Of a DNA stretch of 64,000 nt, positions 19,018-27,515 are shown piece by piece (within the stretch, counting starts at the first letter, position 1; the number at the start of each line of letters is the position of its first letter). The notes under the pieces were generated by a model that had not been told where the DNA came from, did not search any database, and saw nothing but the letters and a program-made list of their open reading frames with translations. Made by a program: the position numbers and the translations under genes. Source of the stretch: Legionella rubrilucens (GTDB lineage: Bacteria > Pseudomonadota > Gammaproteobacteria > Legionellales > Legionellaceae); assembly GCF_001468125.1 (NCBI RefSeq), contig NZ_LNYT01000007.1, positions 111,125-175,124 on the forward strand. The letters run 5' to 3'.

Positions 19018-19251
19018 ATGTCAACCAATTCAAAAAACAACGTCCATGGATTATCCCCCAGGAGTCTGGATGCGATAAAGCCTGAAATTGAAGATCCGCC
19101 GGCTTCGGAAGAATACCCGGATCATAGGCCAAACGATAAAAAACCAAGAAAACCGCAACAACCCGATCCTGGTACACTCCCCGACAGGGATCCCTGGCAT
19201 TCCCCCGAAACAGAGCCTTCCAGGCATCGTATTCAAGAGCCTGATTTATAA
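19018..19251 (+). CDS. Small Pro/Asp/Glu-rich hypothetical protein
   Basis: A 77-residue protein, hydrophilic and rich in Pro, Asp, Glu, Lys and His, with no hydrophobic core, so probably intrinsically disordered. An excellent AAGGAGG lies 6 nt before the ATG, which is the main argument that it is real. It follows the KGG-repeat gene after a terminator; both small hydrophilic proteins may belong to a stress response, but that is inference. No family is recognised. Confidence 0.65.
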   Translation: MSTNSKNNVHGLSPRSLDAIKPEIEDPPASEEYPDHRPNDKKPRKPQQPDPGTLPDRDPWHSPETEPSRHRIQEPDL

Positions 19252-19329
19252 TTCATTTTAGCGACGAAAGCATGCATCTCGCCTGCATTCTTGTTATCCT
19301 TTCTGATTTGTCAGTTCAGGATAGTACTC

Positions 19330-20433
19330 ATGTTAAAACAGGAATTGGACACGCCATGTCTCGTTATTGAAAAAAGCACGCTGCTTCATAATCTTGAGGA
19401 AATGCAGCAACATGCTCTACGGCACGCCATCCATGTACGCCCTCATGTTAAAACGCATAAGTGTTCTCGTCTGGCTAAATTGCAGGTCGAGTATGGTGCC
19501 ATTGGCTTGAGTGTGGCGAAAGTTTCAGAGGCAGAAGTTCTGGTGAATCAGGGACTTAAGAATATTTTAATTACCTCGCCTGTCGTTACCGCAGGTAAAA
19601 TAGCGCGCCTGGCGGCTTGCCTGCAAAAAAACCCGGATATTCTGGTGGTGGTTGACAATGAACAGAATCTGGCTGATTTAAATGCAGCAGGCGAGGGGAT
19701 TAACACCCCAATCAATGTGCTGGTGGATGTCGATTCAGGGCTTGGCCGAACGGGTGTAAGGCCGGATTACGCCGTTAATTTTGCATTGAAACTCAGCCAA
19801 TACCCCTGGCTCAATCTGATGGGTATTCAATGCTACGCGGGGCATTTGCAGCACATTTCATCCTACGAGGAGCGTAAAACCAAATCCCTGCAGGTGATGC
19901 AAAAGGCCAGCGATATTCGAAAGGCATTCAGAAGCCAGGATTTACCCTGCCGCATTTTAACGGGCTCAGGCACAGGAACCTATGATATCGATGTGGAGGC
20001 CACAGAAATTACCGAAATTCAGCCTGGTTCCTATGTTGTGATGGATGTTGAATACAGCCTGATTGAGTCACAGGGTAATGCGCTGCCCCCTGTTTTTCAA
20101 CCGGCAATGACCTTGTTGACAACCGTGATCAGTTCCAACCGCCAGGAGCACGTCACCGTCGACGCGGGCACCAAAGCCATTTACACGAATGCGTACCACA
20201 AACCTAAAATAATAAGCCATGAAGGATTGGAGTACGATTGGGGAGGGTTTGGCGATGAGCAGGGGAAAATTACTGCACTTGGCAGCACGCCATTGCCTGT
20301 GAATGGCGAGGTACTCGAACTGGTTATACCGCATTGTGATCCAACCATCAATCTGTTTGATCAATTTTACCTTGTTGACAATGGCCGCGTCGTGGACGTG
20401 TGGGACATCGATTTAAGGGGTAAGTCGCAGTAA
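19330..20433 (+). CDS. PLP-dependent D-threonine aldolase / D-serine dehydratase-like enzyme
   Basis: A fold-type III PLP enzyme of 367 residues. The N-terminal alanine-racemase-like barrel carries RPHVKTHK, whose lysine should bind PLP, and GSGTGTYDID for phosphate binding. The C-terminal domain ends with IPHCDPTINL, whose His and Cys/Asp match the metal site of D-threonine aldolase/DSD1. It would cleave or dehydrate D-beta-hydroxy amino acids. The open frame begins at 19291, but ATG 19330 (MLKQELDTPCLVIE) matches the family start and has AGGA upstream. Confidence 0.88.
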   Translation: MLKQELDTPCLVIEKSTLLHNLEEMQQHALRHAIHVRPHVKTHKCSRLAKLQVEYGAIGLSVAKVSEAEVLVNQGLKNILITSPVVTAGKIARLAACLQKNPDILVVVDNEQNLADLNAAGEGINTPINVLVDVDSGLGRTGVRPDYAVNFALKLSQYPWLNLMGIQCYAGHLQHISSYEERKTKSLQVMQKASDIRKAFRSQDLPCRILTGSGTGTYDIDVEATEITEIQPGSYVVMDVEYSLIESQGNALPPVFQPAMTLLTTVISSNRQEHVTVDAGTKAIYTNAYHKPKIISHEGLEYDWGGFGDEQGKITALGSTPLPVNGEVLELVIPHCDPTINLFDQFYLVDNGRVVDVWDIDLRGKSQ

Positions 20434-20475
20434 GGTTTCGGGGCGCGTTTCTTCCGCCCCGGCTTAAGGCTTGAG

Positions 20476-21138
20476 TCATTGAAGCTGAAGCAGCGGGTAA
20501 CCAACAGGTTCAGCGACAGACGGTGAATTGGAAGCGGGCAGAGAAGGTAAAAATTCCTTCTCCAGAGTCTCGAGGCTGGCGTTCATTTCACGCAATTGCG
20601 CATTCTTGCAAAACCGGGTATTGACGGTCATGTCCTCCATGGCACAGGAAGCCAGCAGGCCGCTGAGAAAGAAGACGCCTATTCCCAAAGCCAGGGCGCC
20701 AAAGGGTCCTAAGGCCAGCCCTGAAAATCCCAACAGGATGGCAATACCGTAACTTATCCCCACGAGGGAAACTGTAGCCGACACGGCATCGGCCGCAATG
20801 TCGATTCGAGCAAAAAAAGTGTAAGCCTTTTTAGTCCCTTCCATGCACTGTTTCAATTGTTCCAGGTGTTGGGATAAGATCGAAAGGGTGGTGACACAAG
20901 GGTTTTGCAAGACAGTTTCCGTGGCAGTGAGGATTCTTGTCAAATGAGGCTCGGTCTCGCCGCCTTCATAAAAGTAATGCAGCTCCTCGACAGCAGCAAG
21001 AAGAATCCAGCCTGCCTGAACAGCGCGCAATTTTTTCATGCGCTCATGGTTATTGGCATGATTGCTTGTCAAAAGTTGGTTGTATTGGAGCTGAAGTGTG
21101 GATTTTAAAGCCTGTGCACTGTGAAGGTATGCCTCCAT
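20476..21138 (-). CDS. Hypothetical protein with a hydrophobic hairpin
   Basis: A 220-residue protein of unknown family. Residues 1-115 look alpha-helical and soluble; residues ~118-165 form two adjacent Gly/Ala/Leu-rich hydrophobic segments (from VSLVGISYGIAILLG to GIGVFFLSGLLA), enough for a membrane hairpin; the tail is polar and Pro/Ser-rich. The ATG 21138 is preceded by AGGAGA. It faces the D-threonine-aldolase-like gene (convergent). This build (helical head plus hydrophobic hairpin) is frequent among Legionella Dot/Icm effectors, but I see no decisive signal. Confidence 0.7.
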   Translation of the reverse strand: MEAYLHSAQALKSTLQLQYNQLLTSNHANNHERMKKLRAVQAGWILLAAVEELHYFYEGGETEPHLTRILTATETVLQNPCVTTLSILSQHLEQLKQCMEGTKKAYTFFARIDIAADAVSATVSLVGISYGIAILLGFSGLALGPFGALALGIGVFFLSGLLASCAMEDMTVNTRFCKNAQLREMNASLETLEKEFLPSLPASNSPSVAEPVGYPLLQLQ

Positions 21139-21177
21139 TGCAAATCTCCTGTTCCTTAATCCCTGGATTTACAGCGC

Positions 21178-21201
21178 AAAAAAAAAGGCCTCACAGAGGC
21201 C
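21178..21201 (-). terminator. Rho-independent terminator after rpmG
   Basis: On the minus strand a perfect 6-bp GC-rich stem (21196-21201 with 21187-21192) with a 3-nt loop is followed by nine T residues (A-run at 21178-21186 on the plus strand). It is 6 nt past the rpmG stop and ends the rpmB-rpmG unit. Confidence 0.93.
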
Positions 21202-21207
21202 AGTTCT

Positions 21208-21369
21208 TTATTTCACTTTGGTTTCTTTATAGAGGGCGTACTTACGCAATACGGGATCGTATTTCCGTAACTCCAATTTTTCAGGATGATTACGAGGATT
21301 TTTGGTCGTGGTGTAGTAATGACTGCTCTCAGTCGATTTTAATTTAATTTTGATGGTCACAGCGGCCAT
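21208..21369 (-). CDS. rpmG: 50S ribosomal protein L33
   Basis: A 53-residue protein reading [15 protein letters not shown], then [20 protein letters not shown] and ending in KETKVK, the L33 pattern. It lacks the zinc-binding cysteine pairs, so it is the C-minus form that does not need zinc. It lies 12 nt downstream of rpmB, the standard rpmBG pair, and ends at a strong terminator. Confidence 0.96.
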   Translation of the reverse strand: MAAVTIKIKLKSTESSHYYTTTKNPRNHPEKLELRKYDPVLRKYALYKETKVK

Positions 21370-21381
21370 GATTTAATCCTC

Positions 21382-21618
21382 TTACACTTTCTCGCCTTTG
21401 GCGCGTAATTTGTCCAGAACGGCACGGATACCCAGCTTGTCAATAATACGGATACCTTTGGTGCTTACCTTTAATGTAACGAAACGGTTTTCGCCTTCAA
21501 CCCAGAAGCGGTGTTCCTGAATGTTGGGCAGAAAGCGTCTTTTGGTTTTATTGTTAGCATGCGACACATTGTTGCCCGTGGTCGGCCGCTTGCCAGTGAC
21601 CTGACATACTCTAGACAT
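21382..21618 (-). CDS. rpmB: 50S ribosomal protein L28
   Basis: A 78-residue ribosomal protein: [33 protein letters not shown] and [14 protein letters not shown] are diagnostic of L28. It lacks the full CxxC set of zinc-binding L28 forms, matching the C-minus L33 next door. The ATG 21618 has GGAG about 8 nt upstream. Confidence 0.97.
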   Translation of the reverse strand: MSRVCQVTGKRPTTGNNVSHANNKTKRRFLPNIQEHRFWVEGENRFVTLKVSTKGIRIIDKLGIRAVLDKLRAKGEKV

Positions 21619-21853
21619 GTTGTTACTCCAAAATTTCGGTGCAGCAGAATTAACAGGGGTAAGCCATTAATTCCTGGCATTCATTTAAAATTACCGGGTG
21701 CGAAATACAAGAGCGGTTTTATACCAAAAAATGAAGCTTCTTGCAAGATTTCTATTAATTTCAGCCAAAATTAAACGGACATTTTAATGATCGATCGCAA
21801 ATTGGCAAGTTACAGGTATAATCACCGCCATTGTTATTGATGCGGCTATATAA

Positions 21854-22525
21854 ATGAAAAGAACCATCAAAAGTTTCGTTCTTCGGGCAGGACGCACCAG
21901 CAACCGTCAACAACAGGGGCTTGAACAATGGCTGCCTGCCTACGAATTACCTTTTGACGGCGGAATGTGGGATTGGCAGACCCTCTTCAACCGCGAGGCT
22001 GAGACGGTGGTTGAAATTGGTTTTGGCATGGGGGCTTCTCTGCTGACCATGGCGCTTCGCCATCCGGAAATTAATTTTGTAGGCATTGAAGTGCATCGCG
22101 CAGGTCTCGGCAGCCTTGCAGCGGATTTGCATGAGCAGGGGTTAACTAATGTCCGTCTGGTGGCTCTGGATGCCGTCGAAATCTTTAAAACACGGATCGC
22201 GGACGCCTCCCTGGCTGGAATCCAGGTATTCTTTCCTGATCCCTGGCCTAAAAAAAGACATCACAAACGCCGTCTGATTCAGCCGGAGTTAGTCAGCCTG
22301 TTAGCCGGCAAGCTGAAAAAAGGCGGTTTTCTGCATTGCGCCACCGACTGGCAGGATTATGCTGACCACATGCTGGCGGTTCTTGATAACGAACCGGCAC
22401 TGGCAAATCAGCAGGCAGAAGGAGGCTTTTCGCCGCGGCCTGAGACACGCCCGCTCACCAAGTTTGAACAGCGCGGACAACGCCTCGGCCATGGCGTCTG
22501 GGACTTAATCTATCTAAAAAAATAA
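21854..22525 (+). CDS. trmB: tRNA (guanine-N7-)-methyltransferase
   Basis: TrmB makes m7G46 in the tRNA variable loop using S-adenosylmethionine. The 223-residue protein shows the SAM motif VVEIGFGMGASLLTMA, then FPDPWPKKRHHKRRL, the catalytic signature of the family, and a C-terminal TKFEQRGQRLGH. The start ATG 21854 lacks a strong ribosome site, but no better start is present. The peptidase gene follows after 10 bp, so the two may be cotranscribed. Confidence 0.95.
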   Translation: MKRTIKSFVLRAGRTSNRQQQGLEQWLPAYELPFDGGMWDWQTLFNREAETVVEIGFGMGASLLTMALRHPEINFVGIEVHRAGLGSLAADLHEQGLTNVRLVALDAVEIFKTRIADASLAGIQVFFPDPWPKKRHHKRRLIQPELVSLLAGKLKKGGFLHCATDWQDYADHMLAVLDNEPALANQQAEGGFSPRPETRPLTKFEQRGQRLGHGVWDLIYLKK

Positions 22526-22535
22526 GGAGAATACC

Positions 22536-23681
22536 ATGAACAAGGGACTGTTAAAATCCGGCCTGCTTGGCCTGTTGCTGGTTTCAGGTTTGACTGCGCT
22601 TCATGCTGCCACCCCACTGCCTTTACTGGCAAAACTAACCAATACCCCCGCCGTGTCCGGCTACGAAAAACCCATCCGCGAACTGCTGAAGGCGCAATGG
22701 GGCACGGCCTTGCCCCAGCTTGAAATCGATGGCATGGGCAATCTCATTGGTCATACGGCCAGTCCATCGGCCCCCCGGCTGTTGTTAATGTCGCACATGG
22801 ATGAAACCGGCTTCATGGTCGAGTCGATCACTGACGATGGTTTTGTAAAAATAGTCCCGGTAGGCGGCATTGCCACTGCCGTTATTTATGCCCAGCGCTG
22901 GCATATAGCAGGCGACAAACACCCCATTACCGGCTATTCGGGTATGGATTCTCCGCATCTTCTGGGGGATAAAAAAATGCTGGGCTCGCCGGACATGACT
23001 TTCCTGTTCCTGGATGTGGGGGCTGAAAATAAAGAAGATGCAATGAAGCGTCTGGGTATTCGTCCCGGTCTGGCGGTCACGCCAGTCAGTGAATTCACGG
23101 CGCTGAGCGATACCCGCTTTCTGGCCAAGGCCCTGGATGATCGCATCGGCCTTGCAGCCATCAGCGAAGTGCTTCAAACCGTCAAAAACAGCAAACCGGC
23201 CTACCAGTTGTTTGCCGCTGCTACCGTGCAGGAAGAGGTGGGCATGCGCGGCGCCTCAACCGTCTATCAGGCGACTAAACCGGATGTTGTGATTAATGTG
23301 GAGGTGGGTATTGCGGATGACTACCCTTCATTAATCGCCGAAAGAAAAAACACCATTTTTCTTGGCAAAGGCCCCTCGGTTTTTGTCTATGACCGCTCCA
23401 TGATTCCCAACCAGGCGCTGGTCAACTGGGTGAGGGACATTGCTGCAAAAAACCATATTCCAGTGCAATTGGAAGTGGAAATGGGTTATGGAGAGGACGG
23501 TTCAAAATTACAGATGTCCGGAAAAGGGGTTCCGGCGATTAATATTGGTATTCCTGTCCGCTATGCTCATCAGCATGCCGGCGTGTTTGATAAACGCGAT
23601 TACCACCAGGCTGTGCGTCTTTTAACCTTGCTGGTTGAAAATTTTAATCAGGATATTGCCAAGCAAATTAAAAATGGTTAA
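22536..23681 (+). CDS. Exported M42-family aminopeptidase
   Basis: A 381-residue M42 (glutamyl aminopeptidase/FrvX-like) metallopeptidase. Dinuclear zinc-site segments are visible: MSHMDETGFMV, ALDDRIGLAA, VQEEVGMRGAS (catalytic Glu pair) and RYAHQHAGVFD. Unusually for M42 it begins with a good signal peptide (GLLGLLLVSGLTALHAA), so it should work in the periplasm or outside the cell. The ATG has AAGGAGA 6 nt upstream and the gene follows trmB closely. A role in degrading host or nutrient peptides is inference. Confidence 0.88.
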   Translation: MNKGLLKSGLLGLLLVSGLTALHAATPLPLLAKLTNTPAVSGYEKPIRELLKAQWGTALPQLEIDGMGNLIGHTASPSAPRLLLMSHMDETGFMVESITDDGFVKIVPVGGIATAVIYAQRWHIAGDKHPITGYSGMDSPHLLGDKKMLGSPDMTFLFLDVGAENKEDAMKRLGIRPGLAVTPVSEFTALSDTRFLAKALDDRIGLAAISEVLQTVKNSKPAYQLFAAATVQEEVGMRGASTVYQATKPDVVINVEVGIADDYPSLIAERKNTIFLGKGPSVFVYDRSMIPNQALVNWVRDIAAKNHIPVQLEVEMGYGEDGSKLQMSGKGVPAINIGIPVRYAHQHAGVFDKRDYHQAVRLLTLLVENFNQDIAKQIKNG

Positions 23682-23687
23682 CACTAT

Positions 23688-23710
23688 GGCAGGAAGTTAG
23701 ACTTTCTGCC
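23688..23710 (+). terminator. Hairpin after the M42 peptidase gene
   Basis: A 9-bp inverted repeat with one G-T pair (23688-23696 with 23702-23710) starts 6 nt after the peptidase stop. There is no T-run behind it, so it is only a possible terminator. Confidence 0.4.
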
Positions 23711-23830
23711 CGCGGAGTTGCTATTGGCGCATTAAGGTCAGTAGCAAAGTCATGTGACAAGATTCTAAAGGGATTTAATCGTCCATCGGTGGATGAGGCC
23801 CATCCCTTTGGACGTTTATAAGGATGTGGT

Positions 23831-25186
23831 ATGGATTTTTCAGCTTTAGACAATGCGCTGGCACAGGGTTTCGGCGCATTCACTCGATACATTGAAGAGC
23901 AGCTGGGCGAAGACGAGGCTCTTTTACAGAAGACATTCTGGCATCATGGAAAAATGGTTGATTTTCTGAGTTATGTCATCCAGCAGCATGATCGTGAAGA
24001 CAATGATTTAACGGAACACGTGCAATTCCTCCTTCAACACGGGGCTAACACCACGTTGAACCAACCGGTTCACCTGGTTCTTAAAGAAAAAAAACTCGAT
24101 TTGCTGCCAATTCTGCTCGAAGCTAAGAGCAAACTGCAAAAACAACCTAAGGTTTCGCAAAAGGAAAAAGAAATCGAGTTATTGATTGAGAAGGATGAAC
24201 AGCCTGATTCGCATTTTATTAATGGTCGGGACAGAGACGGGCGAACCATTCTGTCAAGGGCGATTGAAACCGGCTCGATTGAGTGCGTTCGCCAGGTTCT
24301 GAAGTACAAACCCTTAATCGATCAGGCGGATAACATTCAGCTGGATGAAGCCACGGCGCGCGAAATGCAACCACTTCATCTCGCGGCTTTTCGGGATTTT
24401 GGCGAGGGCGTTAAGGAATTGCTTCGTGCGGGTGCCAGCGTGGACAATCCTTTTGGCAGCCGAAAAAGACCGACCCTTTCCATTGCTGCCCGGGAAGTCA
24501 ACGTCAGTGCTCTGGAAGCGGTTCTTGAGGTAGCCAATAAGCCCGCGCAACTGAATTATGAAGACACGATGAGATTCAGGCCAATCGATTTATTATGCGA
24601 TTCCCTGGCAAAAAATGAAAAAACACACGAAGCGATTCGTGGTATTGCCATGTTATTGTGCCGTGGGGCCGACATGCCGCGTACGGAAACATACTGCCAG
24701 TTGCTGCATACACACCGTCGCCAATTGCTGAATGACATTTTGGATTACGCCGGAAAAAATCCGGAACTGAAGCCGTCGATTCTGCGAACCATTCATAACA
24801 AGAATCATGCGCTGCATCGGGTTATTTACGATACCCATTCCCTGGGACGTTCGGTTAAAAATTTAACTGGCGGCTATGATGATTTGGCAGGGCAGGTCGA
24901 AAGCCTGGCTCAGGATATTCCTGAAAAAGGGGAACTTCAATTGCGGCCCGACGAGAAGCGGTTTGCTGAATTCGTCCAGCTCTATTTAAAGAACATTAAA
25001 GAGGCCACTTTTTTCAACCGCTGGAGCGGCATGTTGACCAAAATTTCCCAGGGTGAAGTGACGTCCTGGCAGCAATTGTGCGATTACGCATACGCCAATC
25101 CCAATAGCCGGACTGCCCTCATCATTAAACAGATGGACAGTGCGGTCAACCCGGTTCATGTAGACCACGATACTCTGGTGGTTTAG
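23831..25186 (+). CDS. ankC: Ankyrin-repeat protein, AnkC/LegA12-like candidate effector
   Basis: A 451-residue protein with ankyrin repeats around residues 70-90, 135-162 (DRDGRTILSRAIETGS), 178-205 (MQPLHLAAFRDF, LLRAGASVD) and 210-240, then a helical C-terminal region without repeats. There is no signal peptide. The location between the trmB-M42 peptidase genes and hflK/purA fits my memory of L. pneumophila ankC/legA12, a Dot/Icm substrate, and this supports the name; sequence identity was not tested. AAGGATG lies upstream of the ATG. The 5' leader contains inverted repeats (23764-23812) that could fold near the start. Confidence 0.75.
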   Translation: MDFSALDNALAQGFGAFTRYIEEQLGEDEALLQKTFWHHGKMVDFLSYVIQQHDREDNDLTEHVQFLLQHGANTTLNQPVHLVLKEKKLDLLPILLEAKSKLQKQPKVSQKEKEIELLIEKDEQPDSHFINGRDRDGRTILSRAIETGSIECVRQVLKYKPLIDQADNIQLDEATAREMQPLHLAAFRDFGEGVKELLRAGASVDNPFGSRKRPTLSIAAREVNVSALEAVLEVANKPAQLNYEDTMRFRPIDLLCDSLAKNEKTHEAIRGIAMLLCRGADMPRTETYCQLLHTHRRQLLNDILDYAGKNPELKPSILRTIHNKNHALHRVIYDTHSLGRSVKNLTGGYDDLAGQVESLAQDIPEKGELQLRPDEKRFAEFVQLYLKNIKEATFFNRWSGMLTKISQGEVTSWQQLCDYAYANPNSRTALIIKQMDSAVNPVHVDHDTLVV

Positions 25187-25202
25187 CCAGAAGCCCTGCA
25201 TG

Positions 25203-25229
25203 CCATGCCGCCGCTTACCCGCGGCATGG
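25203..25229. terminator. GC-rich hairpin after ankC-like gene
   Basis: A perfect 9-bp GC-rich inverted repeat (25203-25211 with 25221-25229, 9-nt loop) sits 17 nt past the stop. No T-run follows immediately, so it may be a processing/stability hairpin or a weak terminator. Confidence 0.55.
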
Positions 25230-25388
25230 TGCAATCGCTATAATTTTAAGACGCCTTCAGAACCAGCCGTTCACCACTGGTGAATTCATCCCATAAAGTA
25301 ACTTAATCTTTTCATTCCCATTTCATTGCTTGCCTTCATAGTCTATAAACCCTAGAATTCTATTTTTATACAAGGCGGAGAGTAACCA

Positions 25389-26534
25389 ATGGGGTGGAAT
25401 GAGCCGGAAAAAGGCAAGGATCCATGGGGTGGAAAAGACCAGCCCCCTGACTTGGATGAGGCATTGAAGCGTTTTCAGGAACGCCTTAAAAAAGCATTGT
25501 TTGGCGGCTCGGGTCAGGAAGGGGGTGGTGCGGCGCCTAAACAGGGCAATGGCGGTCTTCTGGTTGGCATGGTCGCACTCATTCTGTTTATTCTCTGGGC
25601 CTTGTCAGGAATCTTTATTGTGGATCCGGCAGAACAGGCTGTGATTCTTCGCTTCGGTAAATACGTCGAAACCGTGGGGCCGGGGCCGCACTGGATACCG
25701 CGCATTATCTCCACAAAAATCGTCCACAACGTGGAAAGGATCTCGCACTATTCCTATTCCGCTCAGATGCTGACTAAGGATGAAAACCTGGTGTCCGTGT
25801 CATTGGTCGTGCAATACCGCATTGGCGACCTGGAGGATTATCTGTTTAATGTGGCTGACCCTCAGGAAAGCCTGCAGCAAACCACGTCAAGTGCACTGCG
25901 TCAGGTGGTGGGTAAGACAACCTTGAATCAGATCATTACGGAAGGGCGGGAAGCCTGGGGTACGGATGTTCAGGACGTTCTGGTTAAAACCCTGAAGAAA
26001 TACAACACGGGCATTGTGATTGTCAACGTATCGCCTCAGCCTGCCCGTGCTCCGGAAAGCGTACAGGATGCGTTTGATGATGCCATTAAGGCGAGGGAGG
26101 ACGAGAAACGCTTCCAGGGACAGGCCTTGGCTTATCAGGCACGTGTTGTACCCATTGCGGAAGGAAATGCCAAGCGAATTCTTGCAGAGGCAAAGGCCGA
26201 TGCAGAACAGGCTGTATTGCGGGCCAAGGGCGAAGTCGCTGAATTTTTAGCACTGCTGCCGCAATATACCCAGGCACCGATTGTGACGTCGGAGCGCATG
26301 TATCTCGAAACCATGCAGCGTGTTTTAAGTCAAAGCACCAAAGTGATTGTGGACAGCAAAGCGGGCAATCTTTTGTACCTGCCTCTGGATAAACTGGGTA
26401 CCAGTATTGGTTCTCAGCCCATCCCCATAAAAGGCAAATCCATGGCCGCCAATGCAGGCGACAGTGAGGAAGACAGCCTGGTTGCCGGCCGTCAGACCAA
26501 ACGCCAGCTTTATCGCCAGGGGAGAAAAGGATAA
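25389..26534 (+). CDS. hflK: HflK, subunit of the FtsH-associated HflKC complex
   Basis: HflK is an inner-membrane SPFH protein that, with HflC, forms a cage around the FtsH protease and tunes its activity. The 381 residues start with a Gly/Pro/Trp-rich segment (MGWNEPEKGKDPWGG), then one membrane span at about 57-77 and a periplasmic SPFH domain with the DPAEQAVILRFGKY start. GGAGAG precedes the ATG. The hflC start overlaps its stop by 3 bp (TAATG), the typical hflKC coupling. Confidence 0.96.
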   Translation: MGWNEPEKGKDPWGGKDQPPDLDEALKRFQERLKKALFGGSGQEGGGAAPKQGNGGLLVGMVALILFILWALSGIFIVDPAEQAVILRFGKYVETVGPGPHWIPRIISTKIVHNVERISHYSYSAQMLTKDENLVSVSLVVQYRIGDLEDYLFNVADPQESLQQTTSSALRQVVGKTTLNQIITEGREAWGTDVQDVLVKTLKKYNTGIVIVNVSPQPARAPESVQDAFDDAIKAREDEKRFQGQALAYQARVVPIAEGNAKRILAEAKADAEQAVLRAKGEVAEFLALLPQYTQAPIVTSERMYLETMQRVLSQSTKVIVDSKAGNLLYLPLDKLGTSIGSQPIPIKGKSMAANAGDSEEDSLVAGRQTKRQLYRQGRKG

Positions 26535-27448
26535 TGAATGCAATGAAAACGACGGTAGGAATTTTAGGCTTTTTTGTACTCATCCTGTTTCTCGCCAGTG
26601 TATTTACCATTACTCAGGGCGAGCACGGCCTGCTGCTGCGATTGGGGCGGTTAGTTGAGGAAGGGAAAAGCGGTCAGGTCAAAATATTGGGACCGGGGCT
26701 GCATGTGAAAACACCGTTTATCGAAAGTGTGCGGATTTTTGATACGCGTTTGCAGACGCTCGATATTAAATCGTCCCGGATTGTGACCAAAGAAAAGAAA
26801 GACGTTATTGTCGATTATTTTGTCAAATGGCGTATTGATAATCTGGCGCGCTATTACAAGGCCACCGGCGGCAACGAGTTCAAGGCGGAGACCCTGCTTG
26901 AACAACAGCTCAATACCTTTATCCGTGCGGAATTTGGCAAGCGTTTTATTGCCGATGTCGTTTCGGGCAGCCGCGATGATGTCATGGAAGTATTGCGCAC
27001 CAAAGCTCAGCAACAGGCTTCCCAGTTAGGGGTCGTTGTGGTTGACGTGCGGATTAAAGGCATTGAACTGCCGCCCACCACCAGTAATTCGGTGTATCAG
27101 TCCATGCGGGCCGACATGCAGAAAATAGCCAATCGTCATCGTGCGGATGGTAATGCGGCAGCCGAGGCCATTAAAGCCAATGCGGATGCAGAGGTTACCG
27201 TACTGCTGGCTACAGCCCAAAGCGAGGGCCAGGAAATCCGGGCGAAAGGTCAGGCAGAGGCAGCTGCCATCTATGCGAAAGCATTTCAGCAAAACAGCGA
27301 CTTTTTTGCCTTTTACCGCAGTTTGAAAGCCTATGAGAACAGTTTCAATACCAAACGCGATCTGCTGGTTCTTGATCAAAGCAGTGCTTTTTTCACTTAC
27401 TTTAAACATCCCATGTTAAAAGGTAATGGAGAAATTAAGAAAAACTGA
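26534..27448 (+). CDS. hflC: HflC, partner of HflK
   Basis: A 304-residue SPFH protein with an N-terminal membrane span (ILGFFVLILFLASVFTI), then TITQGEHGLLLRLGRL and the helical QSEGQEIRAKGQAEAAAIYA region shared with HflK. Together they control FtsH. It is translationally coupled to hflK. The transcript probably ends or is attenuated at the palindrome 27474-27499. Confidence 0.96.
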   Translation: MNAMKTTVGILGFFVLILFLASVFTITQGEHGLLLRLGRLVEEGKSGQVKILGPGLHVKTPFIESVRIFDTRLQTLDIKSSRIVTKEKKDVIVDYFVKWRIDNLARYYKATGGNEFKAETLLEQQLNTFIRAEFGKRFIADVVSGSRDDVMEVLRTKAQQQASQLGVVVVDVRIKGIELPPTTSNSVYQSMRADMQKIANRHRADGNAAAEAIKANADAEVTVLLATAQSEGQEIRAKGQAEAAAIYAKAFQQNSDFFAFYRSLKAYENSFNTKRDLLVLDQSSAFFTYFKHPMLKGNGEIKKN

Positions 27449-27473
27449 TATAATGTTAAATTTTGCTGAAATC

Positions 27474-27499
27474 GGGTTAAGCATGCTTAACCCTTTTTT
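27474..27499 (+). terminator. 20-bp perfect palindrome with T-run after hflC
   Basis: Positions 27474-27493 are a perfect 20-bp palindrome centred on GCATGC, followed by TTTTTT at 27494-27499. It is 26 nt after the hflC stop and looks like an intrinsic terminator, though a hairpin without a loop would need to open 2-4 central bases. It overlaps two upstream in-frame ATGs of the next small ORF, which argues for a downstream start of that gene. Confidence 0.7.
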
Positions 27500-27515
27500 A
27501 TTGGAGTCGGTGGTT

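Noticed and set aside
26086-26610. A 174-codon minus-strand ORF across the hflK/hflC junction
   Set aside because: It crosses two coupled, well-supported genes and encodes a Pro/Trp/Arg-rich sequence typical of shadow frames.
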